Positions 23,298 through 36,172 of a stretch of 64,000 nucleotides of DNA are shown piece by piece. Under the pieces are notes generated by a model. It was not told the origin of the DNA. It did no database searches and worked only from the letters and a program-made list of their open reading frames with translations. Numbering within the stretch: position 1 is the stretch's first letter; the number at the start of each line of letters is the position of its first letter. The stretch is taken from contig NC_053139.1 of assembly GCF_016808335.1 (NCBI RefSeq), forward strand, positions 15,239,819-15,303,818. The letters run 5' to 3'. A program made the position numbers and the translations under genes. Source of the stretch: Panicum virgatum (Eukaryota > Streptophyta > Magnoliopsida > Poales > Poaceae).

Positions 23298-25087
23298 CAT
23301 ATTCATCATCATCATCATCTTTCACTTCTTACTCTATGTGGCAAAATGGTTAAGCAGTCCTAAACCGTGAGAAGCGGACGATTCGAATCGAATTTGTTAA
23401 CCTGGCCAGGCGGACCTAACACACACGCATGGGGATCGACGTCTCGCTTCACCCACGCAACTTTTCGGCGAGCATCATTGTTAGTTAGAGAACAACTGCT
23501 CGGCGAGCATCTTCCTTCGGTCATGCACATCGGGATCCATCCATCCATCTTCTAGATGTGTCCACCATTCACCGTATTCTGGCTCGGCTCCAACGTCACA
23601 TCCTTCACGTGATTCATCTATCGTACCTAAATGAAATGCAACAATGCATATGTATGAATGCAAAGCTCCGAGTTGTTTAGCGATTTAGGTGTTATTATTT
23701 TTCCTTCACGATAAAGTTGTAGTCCAATAAAACTCAAGTCAAGAAAACAACCATTTCATTTTCTACTCACTGGGCAGTCATTCATAGAGTAGTTTTCAGA
23801 TTTACTTTACTTCATAAAATGAATTGGGATGGCGGCTTTTATTTCGGATTAACATACTTGAGGTTATTTAACTATTTAACTTCAAAAGTTAGGAATAGTT
23901 TCTGCAACTACAAAATTTACACAAGGTACTACATGAGATCAGCAACTTGCAGTAAAAATTTCAGGTAAAAACAGTGAAATATGGATACATGAAAAATACT
24001 CAAAAATAGCACATGCTAGAATAAAGATAAATTTACACAGATTAAAATACAATAGTTCTGAATCTCACATTTTTACAGAGGTGTCTACATACAATTATAA
24101 ATACACTTTAATTTTACCAGAATTTTTAAAGACATAATACCGGAGTAATAAAATTGACAAATTTAATTCACATATAACAAGGCTAATTATTACATAGAGT
24201 AAAAAAGTTTTTTTGGCCCTCAAAGTTTGTATTCTAGCTTATATTTTGAAGAAAAGGCAATGGTAAAAGTTTTAGATTTTTCCAGATGAAACAACTATTT
24301 ATCACAATATAGCACCATTTTTAAGGATTAAATCACAGAGCTAGCTATACAAATCTAAAAATAACTAAACTTGGGCAATGGTGTTAATATAGTATTCTAA
24401 GTACACAGAAAAATTTTCATATATGTATCCATAACAGAACATCCAGAAATAAAAAGTAAATTATTCTACTAGATCTAGCCAAGACTAGGGTTTCATCAAG
24501 TTACATGTGTTAACTGGTACTCAAATTTTTACGCAAAGCTAAGCATGGAATGAAGTAGCTACCAGCCAAAAATCACCCATAGATTATGAGTACAACTCCG
24601 AGAATAATTATAGCCTATGTAATCTAATCTTTTTCCTAGATTAAAATATAGACAAAAAATAAATATGTGAATGTAATAAAACTTGTATAACTTTTTGCAA
24701 GGATTCCAAAACATTTAGATTTGCATTTTTCTGATTTTTTTACGAATTTCTAGGCATTTTCAAAGTTTGCTGTTTTGAAGTCCATTTACATTTTTGCATT
24801 TAGCCCCCTGAAAACTTTGCTTCTTTTAACTTGGGGTCCCTGGACGGACATTGGGGAACAGAGGAGGGATTTCGGCCTGGTTTTCGGTGAGGAGAGGCAC
24901 CGGCGGTGGGGGCTAGGTTAGGGGAAATGGAGAGGAGTTCGAGTCGCACCTGTAGAGGGCCTTTATGGGGGCGGGGGTGCTCGGAGGCGGCCGGTCCATG
25001 GCGAGTCAGGGGCGGCAGCGGCGCTGTACAGCGGCGGCGGCGGTGTTTCGGTGTCTTGGGGCGGCGGTGGAGGGGTCGGGGAGCTTC
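23298..25087 (-). repeat. Solo LTR E, segment 2
   Basis: AT-rich LTR sequence without a gene. A (CAT)n run lies at 23304-23319. The stretch 23330-23420 is the reverse complement of the D LTR block near 28190-28280. Toward 24840-25087 it enters the GC-rich centre of the LTR, where D is inserted. Confidence 0.75.
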
Positions 25088-25092
25088 CTGGG
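25088..25092. repeat. TSD of element D (left)
   Basis: CTGGG, matched by 40136-40140. Confidence 0.88.
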
Positions 25093-28000
25093 TGTGACAC
25101 CCTAGGTGTCTGCACAATAAAAACTGCTTTTGTTTGTTATGCTTCATGTGTGAATTGTTTGAGCAAGGGCTTAATTTAAATTTATAAGGGCCCTTGTGTA
25201 ATTATGATTTTATGCAAGGTCCTTTCTGCAATTATATTGAATAGAGTGTGCAATTATTGCTTTTGTGGAGGGTGTTTTTGCAAAATTCAGTGCATTTATT
25301 ACATGGCAGCAAATTTTGCTTTTAAGTCTAAATTTAAAGTGAAATTACCTTGAAATTGATTAAATTCCTAGAATTCATAATCATTTTCAATGTTTTCAAA
25401 TTTAGCTCTTGAATCTTTGATCAAATAAATTTTTGCACAACATCAAAGTTGTAGATCTTGAAAAACTGAACAACTTTCATGTTGGGCACTTTTTCATTTG
25501 AGCCCTTTTTTTAAAAGTTATCATAGTTTTACAGATAGGTCCCTAAAATTTTGGAAATTGCGTTTAGGTCCCTGTCTTCTTCCCCAGCCTGCCTCTCTGC
25601 ACTGTTCAGCGCCGCCGACGCGTCGCCGTGCCGCCCACCGCTCTGGGCCACCTCCCCGCGCCACATCCTTCCTGCTAGCACCCCACGCGTCGCGCGGAGC
25701 CTCCCCACCGCCCTCCTTTGCTCGCGCTGGTGCCTCCCCGCTCTGCCACGCTGCCTAGAGCCGCCGTGCGGCCGCCACCTCAACGCCGCGGTGGCGAGCC
25801 CGCTTCAGAACCCAGAGCACCGCAGCCTTCTTTTCCCCCACTCCTTTGCCCGCTCGCTGCTCCGAAAGCCCCAGAACGCTGCTGCCCCCTCCGTGGTTGC
25901 CGGCGAGCTCCGCTCGGCCGCCGCCGACCCCCTTCCACCCTCACCTGGCTCCAACCCGAGGCACCACGAGCTTCGCCTCGCTCCACTGAAGCTCCTAGGC
26001 CCGTCTTCTCCTCCCAATCGCCACCAGAGCGCCGCCGCCATCCACTTGAACGCCGGCAAGCAAGCCGCCGCCGCGAACCCACCATTTCAGGCCCGATCCG
26101 CCCCCACAGACCCCGCCATTAGCACCACACGAGTACTGCGCATCTCCCAGGCATCTCCCCCACCCCAATCCGCCGCCGCAGAACGGTCGCCGGCGAGCTG
26201 CCCAAGCCGCCGCCGCACCTCGCCGCGGGGAACCCCCAATCCGACCACCCCGAGCCCCAAGAAGACCACCTTTGGGTTTGTCTCGGCCTCTTCTTCGTTT
26301 CCCCCAACCCAGACCTCGCCGCCGGTGAGCCGAGGCGCCGGTAAAGGCCGGCCAAACCCTGCTCTGTTCTTCCCCATCGGCCAGGGGCTTGGTTGTTGAA
26401 TTAGAGAAACGCCAGGGGGTTATTTGAATAGGCCTAGACTCATGTGAATAGTGCTCTAGGGACTCCTTTGTAATTTTTGCAGTGAACTTTGAAATTCCAT
26501 AGAAAATCGAAGGAAATTCGCAAAATAGCAAATCTTGATGTTTTGGAATCCTTGTGTAAAGCTCTTTGCAGTAGAACCATAATATTGTAGGTGTTTGTTG
26601 CAAGTTTTTGCTGTACAAGTTGTTTTGTGTCACTAGGTAAATAATTACAAAATGTTTTATCTTTTTCTTATCTGATGATTGAAAGCTTGTCTTGCTCTGA
26701 AATTTGTTTGGTGTTTTACTCAAGTGACACTAGTATTTAAATAAAAATGTCATGATCAGTTCTCATGTATAGCTATTTATTTGATTTAATCCTTGTTTAA
26801 TAGACTTTAATTATGGTAAATAGTTTGTTTTCGTAATAAATCATGAGTATTTTTCTTCGTGTTCTTCTTGAGCAGCTTAGGTTGTCCAGGAAGTTTGAGC
26901 CTCAGTTCATGAATAGAACAGGAGCTAAAAATGAATCTTGCTAATCTGATGTCTCTTTTGTTTATTTTCTCAGAATTAATTCTGTGTAGATAAAATCATG
27001 AAAAATTCACAGTAGCTATTTATTTTCTGTGTCGACCTCTTGTTAAATTTTGAGGTTCTGTTTTGTTATAGTTTACCTGTATAATTCAAGCTTGTTCTAG
27101 GTGTAGTCTGAATGAATAAATTGTTGTGATTAAATGGTTACATGTATTGGCATGATTTTTACAGGGTAGCTCAATCTGATTATTTTCTGTTTAGGGTAAT
27201 TTTTGCTAAATTTATTTCTGGTTGTGCTTTGAGTTGTTTATTTATTAGAAGACCATGACTTATTTGTTATAGAAAAGCACCCCCACTTGTTTAATGAAGT
27301 TAGTAAACTTCATTTGTGCTGTTGATCATGATGCCTTATGTAGTTAGATTTGTTATTTAACTACTCTATAAACGATTGCCCATGTGTGTTTATAATATTA
27401 TTCTTGCATTACATATAGATACGACTACTTTGTCGGACGGGACGTATGAGCTGATCTCGGAGTCTGACGAAGGTGATCCAGAAGTCCAGGTGAACGCCGC
27501 TGAACTAACTGAAGCCCCGAACCAAAGTTCGGAAGAGCCTAGAGCTGAAATAGTTAGCGACTACCGAGAAGGCAAGTCCCGGACATAACCCATATTTCAA
27601 ATTATGATCATTTACTGTTGTTACTTACTTGTGCATTTACAGTTCTTAGGATTTGAATTGAAACCCTAGATGCATGATCCTAGGAACCTATGTACTGAAA
27701 ACTAGACTTGAGTTCGACTACTTGCTAAGCTTATAGGACCGGTAAAAGTCGAGTGATTGCCTGTCACTCGCGAGCTTTATAGGAACTGCTTGTTTACTTT
27801 CTGTTATCAATATAAGGACGACGGACGGGATTGTGTTCGATATCATGACCTTATGTGAGACCCCATCTGTGTTGATGAACTTGCTAAGGTCGCGGTGTGT
27901 GGTAGCGGTGGTTAAGTTTTTGAAAGTACTAGCCACATGCCGTAAATATGGTACGCGGCAAGCCTAGTAGCCGATTGGACCGGGGAGTGGATATACCTCC

Positions 28001-29033
28001 CACTCTCTCTTAGGGATAGGTTTTATGTTTATGTTGCGCAACACTGCGACTTCAAGGGACAAGGGTGGACCTCGTAGAAGGGTGGACCTTGGAGCCCTGT
28101 AGTCGGGGAGAGTGGCACTATCCACAAGCCGGAAAGAAAGGTCAACGGTTGTTTGGGAACGACCCGACGGTGTTCCAGACGTGTGTGTTAGGTTTGCCTG
28201 GCCAGGTTGAATTTCGATTCAGAATCGTCCGCCTCTCACAATGAAATGAGACTGCTTGATCCCTTTGCCACACAGAGTAATAAGAGCAACAATATTATTT
28301 ATCAATCTTGATGTTTGCTTAGTTTTCTACCATAATTGGATAGTAGTTGCTTACATAGAATGGTTAATCAACTAGAATCTTGAAAGCTAAAACTTGAAAG
28401 TAAGGACCTACTCTTTATTGCTTTTCAGCAAAAAGGAAAACCGGAGCCTCACTGAACTTTGCATAGTCTAGCTAAAGTGGGCTACTTATACCCGTTGACA
28501 GTTAAGTCTTGCTGAGTATTAGAATACTCAGCCTTGCTGTTGAAACCCTTTTCAGGTATGAGTATTGTGGATCAGGTCGCTAGTTTGCCTTGGCCTTGCT
28601 CTTTGCCTCCTGGCTGATCCGTAGAGTGGGATACGTCTTCGACTGGCAATGACCATGACGAGTGATACCTTGCTTGGGCTAGCTTGGTATACCTTTGCGA
28701 CGTGTTGTAGCCGTTGTTGTCTCTTTCCGCTGCTTTTCAAACTCTTAAGTTAAAGTTGTGGTTTGTATAACTGTTTACAAAGTTTGGTTTTGTAATAAGT
28801 ACTTTGAAACACGTTGTAATCACTACTTTGCCTATGTTGTAAACTTGTGGTTGTAATATCTCTGGACTCGCCTTCGTGCGGGGTATGCTTGTTCGATCCG
28901 AGAACCGGTGGTTGTATCGGGACGTTACCCGACAGACCAAGAATTGTTCCGTTTGAAGTGCGTTTGAGCTAGTGTTGCCTTTATGGTGATGCCCTGCGCA
29001 CTTGAGCCGGGTAATTTAGGTGGTTCTGCCACA
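25093..29033 (+). repeat. 5' LTR of D (3941 bp)
   Basis: AT-rich start, GC-rich centre (about 25570-26400), an AT-rich intron-like stretch, a short conserved open frame (27419-27588) and an end in TTCTGCCACA. The long frames in the GC-rich centre are open on several strands at once and are not treated as genes. Confidence 0.88.
27419..27588 (+). other. Conserved short reading frame in the D 5' LTR, possible second exon
   Basis: About 55 codons (DTTTLSDGTYELISES ... SDYREGKSRT, stop). It follows an AG at the end of CATTACATATAG, a plausible 3' splice site; GCCG/GTGAGCC near 26325 is a plausible 5' splice site, giving an intron of about 1.1 kb. Copies occur at 38520-38689 (open) and 31839-31945 (CAA-to-TAA stop). 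The product is acidic and unrecognised; whether it is translated is unknown. Confidence 0.35.
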
Positions 29034-29035
29034 GC

Positions 29036-29047
29036 TGGTATCAGAGC
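29036..29047 (+). other. PBS of D, first copy (tRNA-iMet type)
   Basis: TGGTATCAGAGC, the classical plant initiator-Met PBS, 2 bp after the LTR end at 29033. The next 39 bp are leader sequence shared with 33469-33507. Confidence 0.9.
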
Positions 29048-29086
29048 TGCAAGCATACACCAGAGGTGTTGGAACCTTAAAAATCA

Positions 29087-30431
29087 CAGAGCTGCACACT
29101 ATAATGTTTACAGCGGGCTCTTCGGTCCAAGGGACAAGAATTGAGGCATTTTGCTATCATCGGTTAAACCGACGTAGGGCAAAATGAACTCACCGGTGCA
29201 ATCACAGAGAAGGTCTGCGGGCTAGGGTTTAACACCGGATTAACCGACGTTGAAGAAAATGTATACGTCGGTGCATTGGCAGATGAAGACCGAGGAAATT
29301 ACATACACCGGTTGAACCGACGATGCATCGGTCAATTGCATCGGTTCAGTTGTCCAGAGAGGTGGTTTTTGGAAGAACGTGAAGAAGTTACAATCACCGG
29401 TTAAACCGACGCTAATTTTACATACATCGGTTGATTGCATCGGTTAAACCGGCGATACACCGGTTAATTGCTAACGGCTAGTTTTTCAAGTAGCAGTTTA
29501 CATACACCGGTTGAACCGATGATGGCTTTTGGGGTACGTCGGATTAACCGGCGTTAAGCACATTTCTGGCAGCTTTTCTCCAACGGCTATATTTGCTTGT
29601 GCTGCCTATATATACCCCCAAGGCCGGGTCATTTGGGTGTGCTGGAGTTCAAGGAAGTATACAAGAGCTAAAGATCATCTCCAACCACCATAGAGCTTCA
29701 TTGTACATCATATAGGCTTAAGCACACTTGTGAGAGTGCTTAGTGCTTGTTTAGGCTTAGTTCTTGAGAGAACTAGCTTGAGAGAAAGCCTTGCTGCGGC
29801 AAGCACCTTGTGTACTCGTCGTGTGACCCTCCGACTTGGTGTGGAGTGGCAACGACACTTTGTGCGGGGAAGGAGGCCCCTACTTGGTGTTAAAGCTCCA
29901 AGATAGTGAAGACGGTGCCGTGGTGACGCTTCGAGATAGACGGTGGCGGTGACCTCGTCTTTGTGACTTGGCGTCACTTAGCCTTTGCTTGTCGGGAGCC
30001 TTGGAGGCGTGGCAAGACGGTGATCAAGCGAAGAGACTCGGCATCATACTTGTTCTTTGTGAGCAAGTGGCTGTGGACGTAGGGAGGGACTTTGGTGTCC
30101 TAACCGAACCATGTTAAATCGTGTGTCTTGGTGTCTTCACGGGAGTTTGCATATCCTCTCCCTTACCGCTTTACTTACCGCATTACGTTTCCGCATTTAC
30201 TCTCTCTTGCTTACCTTTACTTTCCTAGTTAGTTTGATTAGGATTAGCTATAGGTTGCAAGTCTTTTGGGGTAAGTAGAGGGTAGCATAGATAAACCTTA
30301 GTCATAACTAGCATGTGTAGAACGTGTTAGGTTTATCTTATGCAATTAGATTGAGCCCTAGGTTAAAAAGCGATTAGCGACCCTATTCACCCCCTCCCCC
30401 TATAGGGTCGGACACCCCGGTGATCCTTACA
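29087..30431 (+). repeat. Copia-like LTR fragment with CCGGTT/AACCGACG repeats
   Basis: Breaks from the D leader at 29087 and ends GATCCTTACA at 30431, after the GGGTCGGACACCCCGG-type tail I associate with Maximus/SIRE copia LTRs of grasses. Between 29155 and 29560 at least eight variants of CACCGGTTAAACCGACG occur at irregular spacing. A TATATATA promoter box lies near 29608. The left end is missing. It lies next to a D LTR that is also cut at its left, so a deletion joined the first D leader to this fragment. Confidence 0.55.
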
Positions 30432-33400
30432 CCTCCCAATCGCCACCAGAGCGCCGCCGCCATCCACTTGAACGCCGGCAAGCAAGCCGCCGCCGCGAAC
30501 CCACTATTTCAGGCCCGATCCGCCCCCACAGACCCCGCCATTAGCACCACACGAGTACTGCGCATCTCCCAGGCATCTCCCCACCCCAATCCGCCACCGC
30601 AGAACGGTCGCCGGCGAGCTGCCCAAGCCGCCGCCGCACCTCGCCGCGGGGAACCCCCAATCCGACCACCCCGAGCCCCAAGAAGACCACCTTTGGGTTC
30701 GTCTCGGCCTCTTCTTCGTTTCCCCCAACCCAGACCTCGCCGCCGGTGAGCCAAGGCGCCGGTAAAGGCCGGCCAAACCCTGCTCTGTTCTTCCCCATCG
30801 GCCATGGGCTTGGTTGTTGAATTAGAGAAACGCCAGGGGGTTATTTGAATAGGCCTAGACTCATGTGAATAGTGCTCTAGGGACTCCTTTGTAATTTTTG
30901 CAGTGAACTTTGAAATTCCATAGAAAATCGAAGGAAATTCTTAAAATAGCAAATCTTGATGTTTTGGAATCCTTGTGTAAAGATCTTTGCTGTAGAACCA
31001 TAATATTGTAGGTGTTTGTTTCAAGTTTTTGCTGTACAAGTTGTTTTGTGTCACTAGGTAAATAATTACTAAATGTTTTATCTTTTTCTTATCTGATGAT
31101 TGAAAACTTGTCTTGCTCTGAAATTTGTATGGTGTTTTACTCATGTGACACTAGTATTTCTATAAAAATATCGTGATCAGTTCTCATGTATAGATATTTA
31201 TTTGATTTAATCCTTGTTTAATAGACTTTAATTATGGTAAATAGTTTATTTTCGTAATAAATCATGAATATATTTCTGCATGTTCTTCTTGAGTTAATTA
31301 GCTTGTCCAGGAAGTTTGAGCCTCAGTTCATGAATAGAACAGGAGCTAAAAATGAATCTTGCTAATCTGATGTCTGTTTTGTTTATTTTCTCAGAATTAA
31401 TTCTGTGTAGATAAAATCATGAAAAATTCACAGTAGCTATTTATTTTCTGTGTCGACCTCTTGTTAAATTTTGAGGTTCTGTTTTGTTCTAGTTTACCTG
31501 TATAATTCAAGCTTGTTCTAGGTGTAGTCTGAATGAATAAATTGTTGTGATTAAATGGTTACATGTATTGGCATGATTTTTACAGGGTAGCTTAATCTGA
31601 TTATTTTCTGTTTAGGGTAATTTTGCTAAATTTATTTCTGGTTGTGCTTTGAGTTGTTTATTTATTAGAAGACCATGACTTATTTGTTATAGAAAAGCAC
31701 CCCCACTTGTTTAATGAAGTTAGTAAACTTCATTTGTGCTGTTGATCATGATGCCTTGTGTAGTTAGATTTGTTATTTAACTACTCTATAAACGATTGCC
31801 CATGTGTGTTTATAATATTATTCTTGCATTACATATAGATACGACTACTTTGTCATACGGGACGTACGAGCTGATCCCGGAGTCTGACGAAGGTGATCCA
31901 GAAGTCCAGGTGAACGCCGCTGAACTAACTGAAGCCCCGAATTAAAGTTCAGAAGAGCCTAGAGCTGAAATAGTTAGCGACTACCGAGAAGGCAAGTCCC
32001 GGACATAACCCATATTTCAAATTATGATCATTTACTGTTGTTACTTACTTGTGCATTTACAGTTCTTAGGATTTGAATTGAAACCCTAGATGCATGATCC
32101 TAGGAACCTATGTACTGAAAACTAGACTTGAGTTCGACTACTTGCTAAGCTTATAGGACCGGTAAAAGTCGAGTGATTGCCTGTCACTCGCGAGCTTTAT
32201 AGGAACTGCTTGTTTACTTTCTGTTATCAATATAAGGACGACGGACGGGATTGTGTTCGATATCATGACCTTATGTGAGACCCCATCTGTGTTGATGAAC
32301 TTGCTAAGGTCGCGGTGTGTGGTAGCGGTGGTTAAGTTTTTGAAAGTACTAGCCACATGCCGTAAATATGGTACGCGGCAAGCCTAGTAGCCGATTGGAC
32401 CGGGGAGTGGATATACCTCCCACTCTCTCTTAGGGATAGGTTTTATGTTTATGTTGCGCAACACTGCGACTTCAAGGGACAAGGGTGGACCTCGTAGAAG
32501 GGTGGACCTTGGAGCCCTGTAGTCGGGGAGAGTGGCACTATCCACAAGCCGGAAAGAAAGGTCAACGGTTGTTTGGGAACGACCCGACGGTGTTCCAGAC
32601 GTGTGTGTTAGGTTTGCCTGGCCAGGTTGAATTTCGATTCAGAATCGTCCGCCTCTCACAATGAAATGAGACTGCTTGATCCCTTTGCCACACAGAGTAA
32701 TAAGAGCAACAATATTATTTATCAATCTTGATGTTTGCTTAGTTTTCTACCATAATTGGATAGTAGTTGCTTACATAGAATGGTTAATCAACTAGAATCT
32801 TGAAAGCTAAAACTTGAAAGTAAGGACCTACTCTTTATTGCTTTTCAGCAAAAAGGAAAACCGGAGCCTCACTGAACTTTGCATAGTCTAGCTAAAGTGG
32901 GCTACTTATACCCGTTGACGGTTAAGTCTTGCTGAGTATTAGAATACTCAGCCTTGCTGTTGAAACCCTTTTTCGGGTATGAGTATTGAGGACCAGGTCG
33001 CTAGTTTGCCTTGGCCCTGCTCTTTGCCTCCTGGCTGATCCGTAGAGTGGGATACGTCTTCGACTGGCAATGACCATGACGAGTGATACCTTGCTTGGGC
33101 TAGCTTGGTATACCTTTGCGACGTGTTGTAGCCGTTGTTGTCTCTTTCCGCTGCTTTTCAAACTCTTAAGTTAAAGTTGTGGTTTGTATAACTGTTTACA
33201 AAGTTTGGTTTTGTAATAAGTACTTTGAAACACGTTGTAATCACTACTTTGCCTATGTTGTAAACTTGTGGTTGTAATATCTCTGGACTCGCCTTCGTGC
33301 GGGGTATGCTTGTTCGATCCGAGAACCGGTGGTTGTATCGGGACGTTACCCGACAGACCAAGAATTGTTCCGTTTGAAGTGCGTTTGAGCTAGTGTTGCC

Positions 33401-33454
33401 TTTATGGTGATGCCCTGCGCACCTGAGCCGGGTAATTTAGGTGGTTCTGCCACA
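30432..33454 (+). repeat. Truncated middle LTR of D
   Basis: Equivalent to 26011-29033 of the 5' LTR; about 920 bp are missing on the left. The stretch 31946-32918 looks identical to 27526-28498 (constant offset 4420), while the parts on either side share more variants with the 3' LTR. That pattern suggests gene conversion or recombination between LTRs. Confidence 0.85.
31839..31945 (+). pseudogene. Broken copy of the D LTR short reading frame
   Basis: Same frame as 27419-27588, ended early by AAT-TAA where the other copies have AAC-CAA. Confidence 0.4.
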
Positions 33455-33456
33455 GC

Positions 33457-33468
33457 TGGTATCAGAGC
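33457..33468 (+). other. PBS of D, second copy
   Basis: TGGTATCAGAGC, 2 bp after the middle LTR end. Confidence 0.9.
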
Positions 33469-36155
33469 TGCAAGCATACACCAGAGGTGTTGGAACCTTA
33501 AAAATCATTTTCCGTATAAAATTGGAACAACAAGGTATTTCGGAAAACTACGTTGGATTCGTTAAGGGTTGTGCATAGAACGTAAAGTCCTAGGGGAGTT
33601 ACGGGAATTACTAGGTGGCTATTTATGTATGGTTTATGTTATCTGACTTCCAGCACTTTGCATTTTGTTAAACCATACTCACAAGCAACTCTTAATTCCT
33701 GTAACGACGCACATACGTTAAGGTAATAAGGTAAGGATCCTCAGTCAGCTGAGGGAGTCTGACCTTCCCGTCGGTGATGCGAGCCGAACGCTGCCCTCAA
33801 GCAGTGGCTTACTTGAGGTGCTTCCAATATACCGACTATTAGTTGACCATATTGGAAGTAAAGTGTGCTCAGTCAGCTGAGGGAGTCTGACCTTTCCGTC
33901 GGCGATGCGAACCGAACGCTGCGCTCAAGCAGTGGCCTACTTGAGCTACTACCAATATATCGATCTCGGTCGACTATATTGGGAGTAAAGGAACTTGTGA
34001 ATACGCCTCTGAGTAGCGTATGTTAACGTTGGCCATACGGCGGAAATTGTATGGCTGCCGCTTCTATAGTGAGCGGTAATGTTTGGGGACGCTTTCATGA
34101 GTGCTGGCATGAAAGGTTCATTGGATATATATATGTTCTGTCAATCTTCTGCAGGTACACTAACCGCAAATCAGTAAGTTAAGAACGGTTAGAATGTATC
34201 GACTAGCTATATAGGGAGAGCCGTACCTATATTATGCCACCGTGCTAACCACGTAAGTCCAACAATAGTTGGCAATTGTTTATCTTGTGAGGACGGTCAG
34301 GACGTGCATACATATCTGGTTGATGTTTGATTGGTTCCTAGTATTTGAAGTTGTTACATGAGCTTTTTAAGGAATTTCTATTATGAATCCTCATAGATAA
34401 GTGTTAGTGTGCTTAAACCATAAGTGAGTTAAATTTTGATTTTAGGAGCATGCTTGTTAAAATGCTTAGATTTTCTTGAATGAAAAAGATGGTTTTGAGT
34501 CGTGCTTTCATCCTAAGCCCCATCTTGTTGTTATAAGGATCTCTTCGTTCCATAGAATCTCAAATGATGAACCAGTACCACATGGAGGTTTGTTACTTTC
34601 TGAAGTTGGCGAAACAAGATAATTCTTCAGTCTTTTTAACAAGCTTTATTTGAGAAGGTCTTTTGTAAGTTAGTGGCAATGGATCTTATATGAACCTTAC
34701 CATTGATCTTAGCTTGTTAATCAATCCAACCCTTGATCAATGCCTTGAATCTATTCCTATCAAAACCATTATTCCTTTTCCTTCATGGCTCCCTAGTTAA
34801 GCCATGATGTTTGTTAACAAAAACCCCATCAATAGTCATTCTATTCCTCTTGGTGTTATGCCGGATCTTGCTGGCTATTTTGATATCTAAATCCTATATT
34901 TTCATTCTTGCTCAGTTAATTTTGGATAAATTAAAAAGTTTCATGATAATACAATGCATAGTGTTGACTTTTGAATCTGTAGTAAACTTTTGAAATATAG
35001 TCCTTGATGCAATAATCATGCATCACATCATTTCATGTCATTCGTCAATGCATAGTGTTGCATCATGATCGGGAATCTGTAGACGGACTAGTGGGTATAC
35101 GTTTGAATACCACTTCGTGGGTTGTCTTCGGTTCCTATCTTATCGTTGCTGGCGCTATTGGGTTGCCACTCTTGATTTCTCTTGTGGTGGAGTTTAGTCA
35201 TATAACCTTGATGCCACGACGGAACCTAGACTCTCATGTGTGCTGCAGCCACATGATTGAGCTACTAGGAGCGTGTTGGTGTCTAGGTATGTGTGACGTA
35301 ACTCACTGCAATTCCCTTCTATGCAACCTTGTCAGTGTCCTAACTTCTGATCTTTACTCAAGGGTACAAGGCTAACGAGTTTTAGTCGCGGGAAAATGGG
35401 TATGGTATGCACATTTGCACTGTGTGCATCATCAACTCATCCTTGTGGGCATCATGCTTATGCATTTCATACATGCATACGTCAAAGAACATTGTCATCA
35501 TTGCATCATGATGTCTGCATCATTGGTCTAGCATCATGGCAATTACATCGTGTCATAAGCACCATTTTAATTGTGTATAAAATATTTCGTTATTGCATTA
35601 CACCAGCATTGCAATCATACATCTCGAGGATGCATCATTCTCATGGTCATCGAGCATATGCATCTCGCATCATATTGTTTAATTTAATCAACAGTTTGAG
35701 CAAGAATATCCTTGAGCAAAAACTCCCCTTGAATCTTTTCTATCTAGATTCACCACCAGATTGAGACCTTGATTCTACCAGAACTTAGGTCCTCTCTTCT
35801 TTGCAAGATCCTACAATATGTTAGTACTATAATAGTCTACCAGTCCTTTCCAGCCGACTTGGATGGTGATTGTGATCTCATGTTTTATCCCCAGACTCTT
35901 GTTGCAAGGAATAAAGTCCTGGAGCCTTTAGTGTGGAAAAACAATTGATTAGTTCACACAATGGCACAGTAATTCCTCTCGCTCATAATATCATACCTTG
36001 TTTCTTGAACTTTCTCTAAGTTCTCAATCCTTATCTATAAAAGATCATATCATCAACATCATTATTCTCTAGTGTGACTTTGTCCTGCTGGCTTGATGAT
36101 TGGTCTGCTCCTTTTCCCTCGAGAGTCTATCTTTTAGAATCTCGGGGCGAGATTC
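33469..36155 (+). mobile_element. Internal domain of D, non-coding
   Basis: 2.7 kb with no gag, protease, RT or integrase. Short open frames (for example 35055-35375 and 35396-35764) have no recognisable domain. The right end resembles a decayed chromovirus pol tail. Confidence 0.7.
33741..33990 (+). repeat. Tandem duplication in D internal domain, period 128 bp
   Basis: Two units start TCAGTCAGCTGAGGGAGTCT at 33741 and 33869 and run through similar CTCAAGCAGTGG and ATATTGG blocks, with about 10-15% differences by eye. Confidence 0.8.
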
Positions 36156-36172
36156 CTTTTAGGGGGGAAGGC
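36156..36172 (+). other. PPT of D
   Basis: TTTTAGGGGGGAAGGC directly before the 3' LTR, the plus-strand primer site. Confidence 0.85.

Noticed and set aside
25551..26399. Long open frames (up to 282 codons) in the GC-rich centre of the D LTRs, also at 30420-30805 and 36578-37454
   Set aside because: Open on both strands and several frames at once, rich in Pro/Ala/Arg/Gly as expected from GC-rich sequence, and not conserved in frame among the three LTR copies.
29036..33468. TGGTATCAGAGC and TGGCGCC motifs as tRNA gene fragments
   Set aside because: They match only the tRNA 3' end and sit 2-9 bp inside LTRs, the position of primer-binding sites.
33741..33990. The 128-bp direct duplication as part of a CRISPR or satellite array
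   Set aside because: Only two units, no spacers, and inside an LTR retrotransposon leader in a plant genome.
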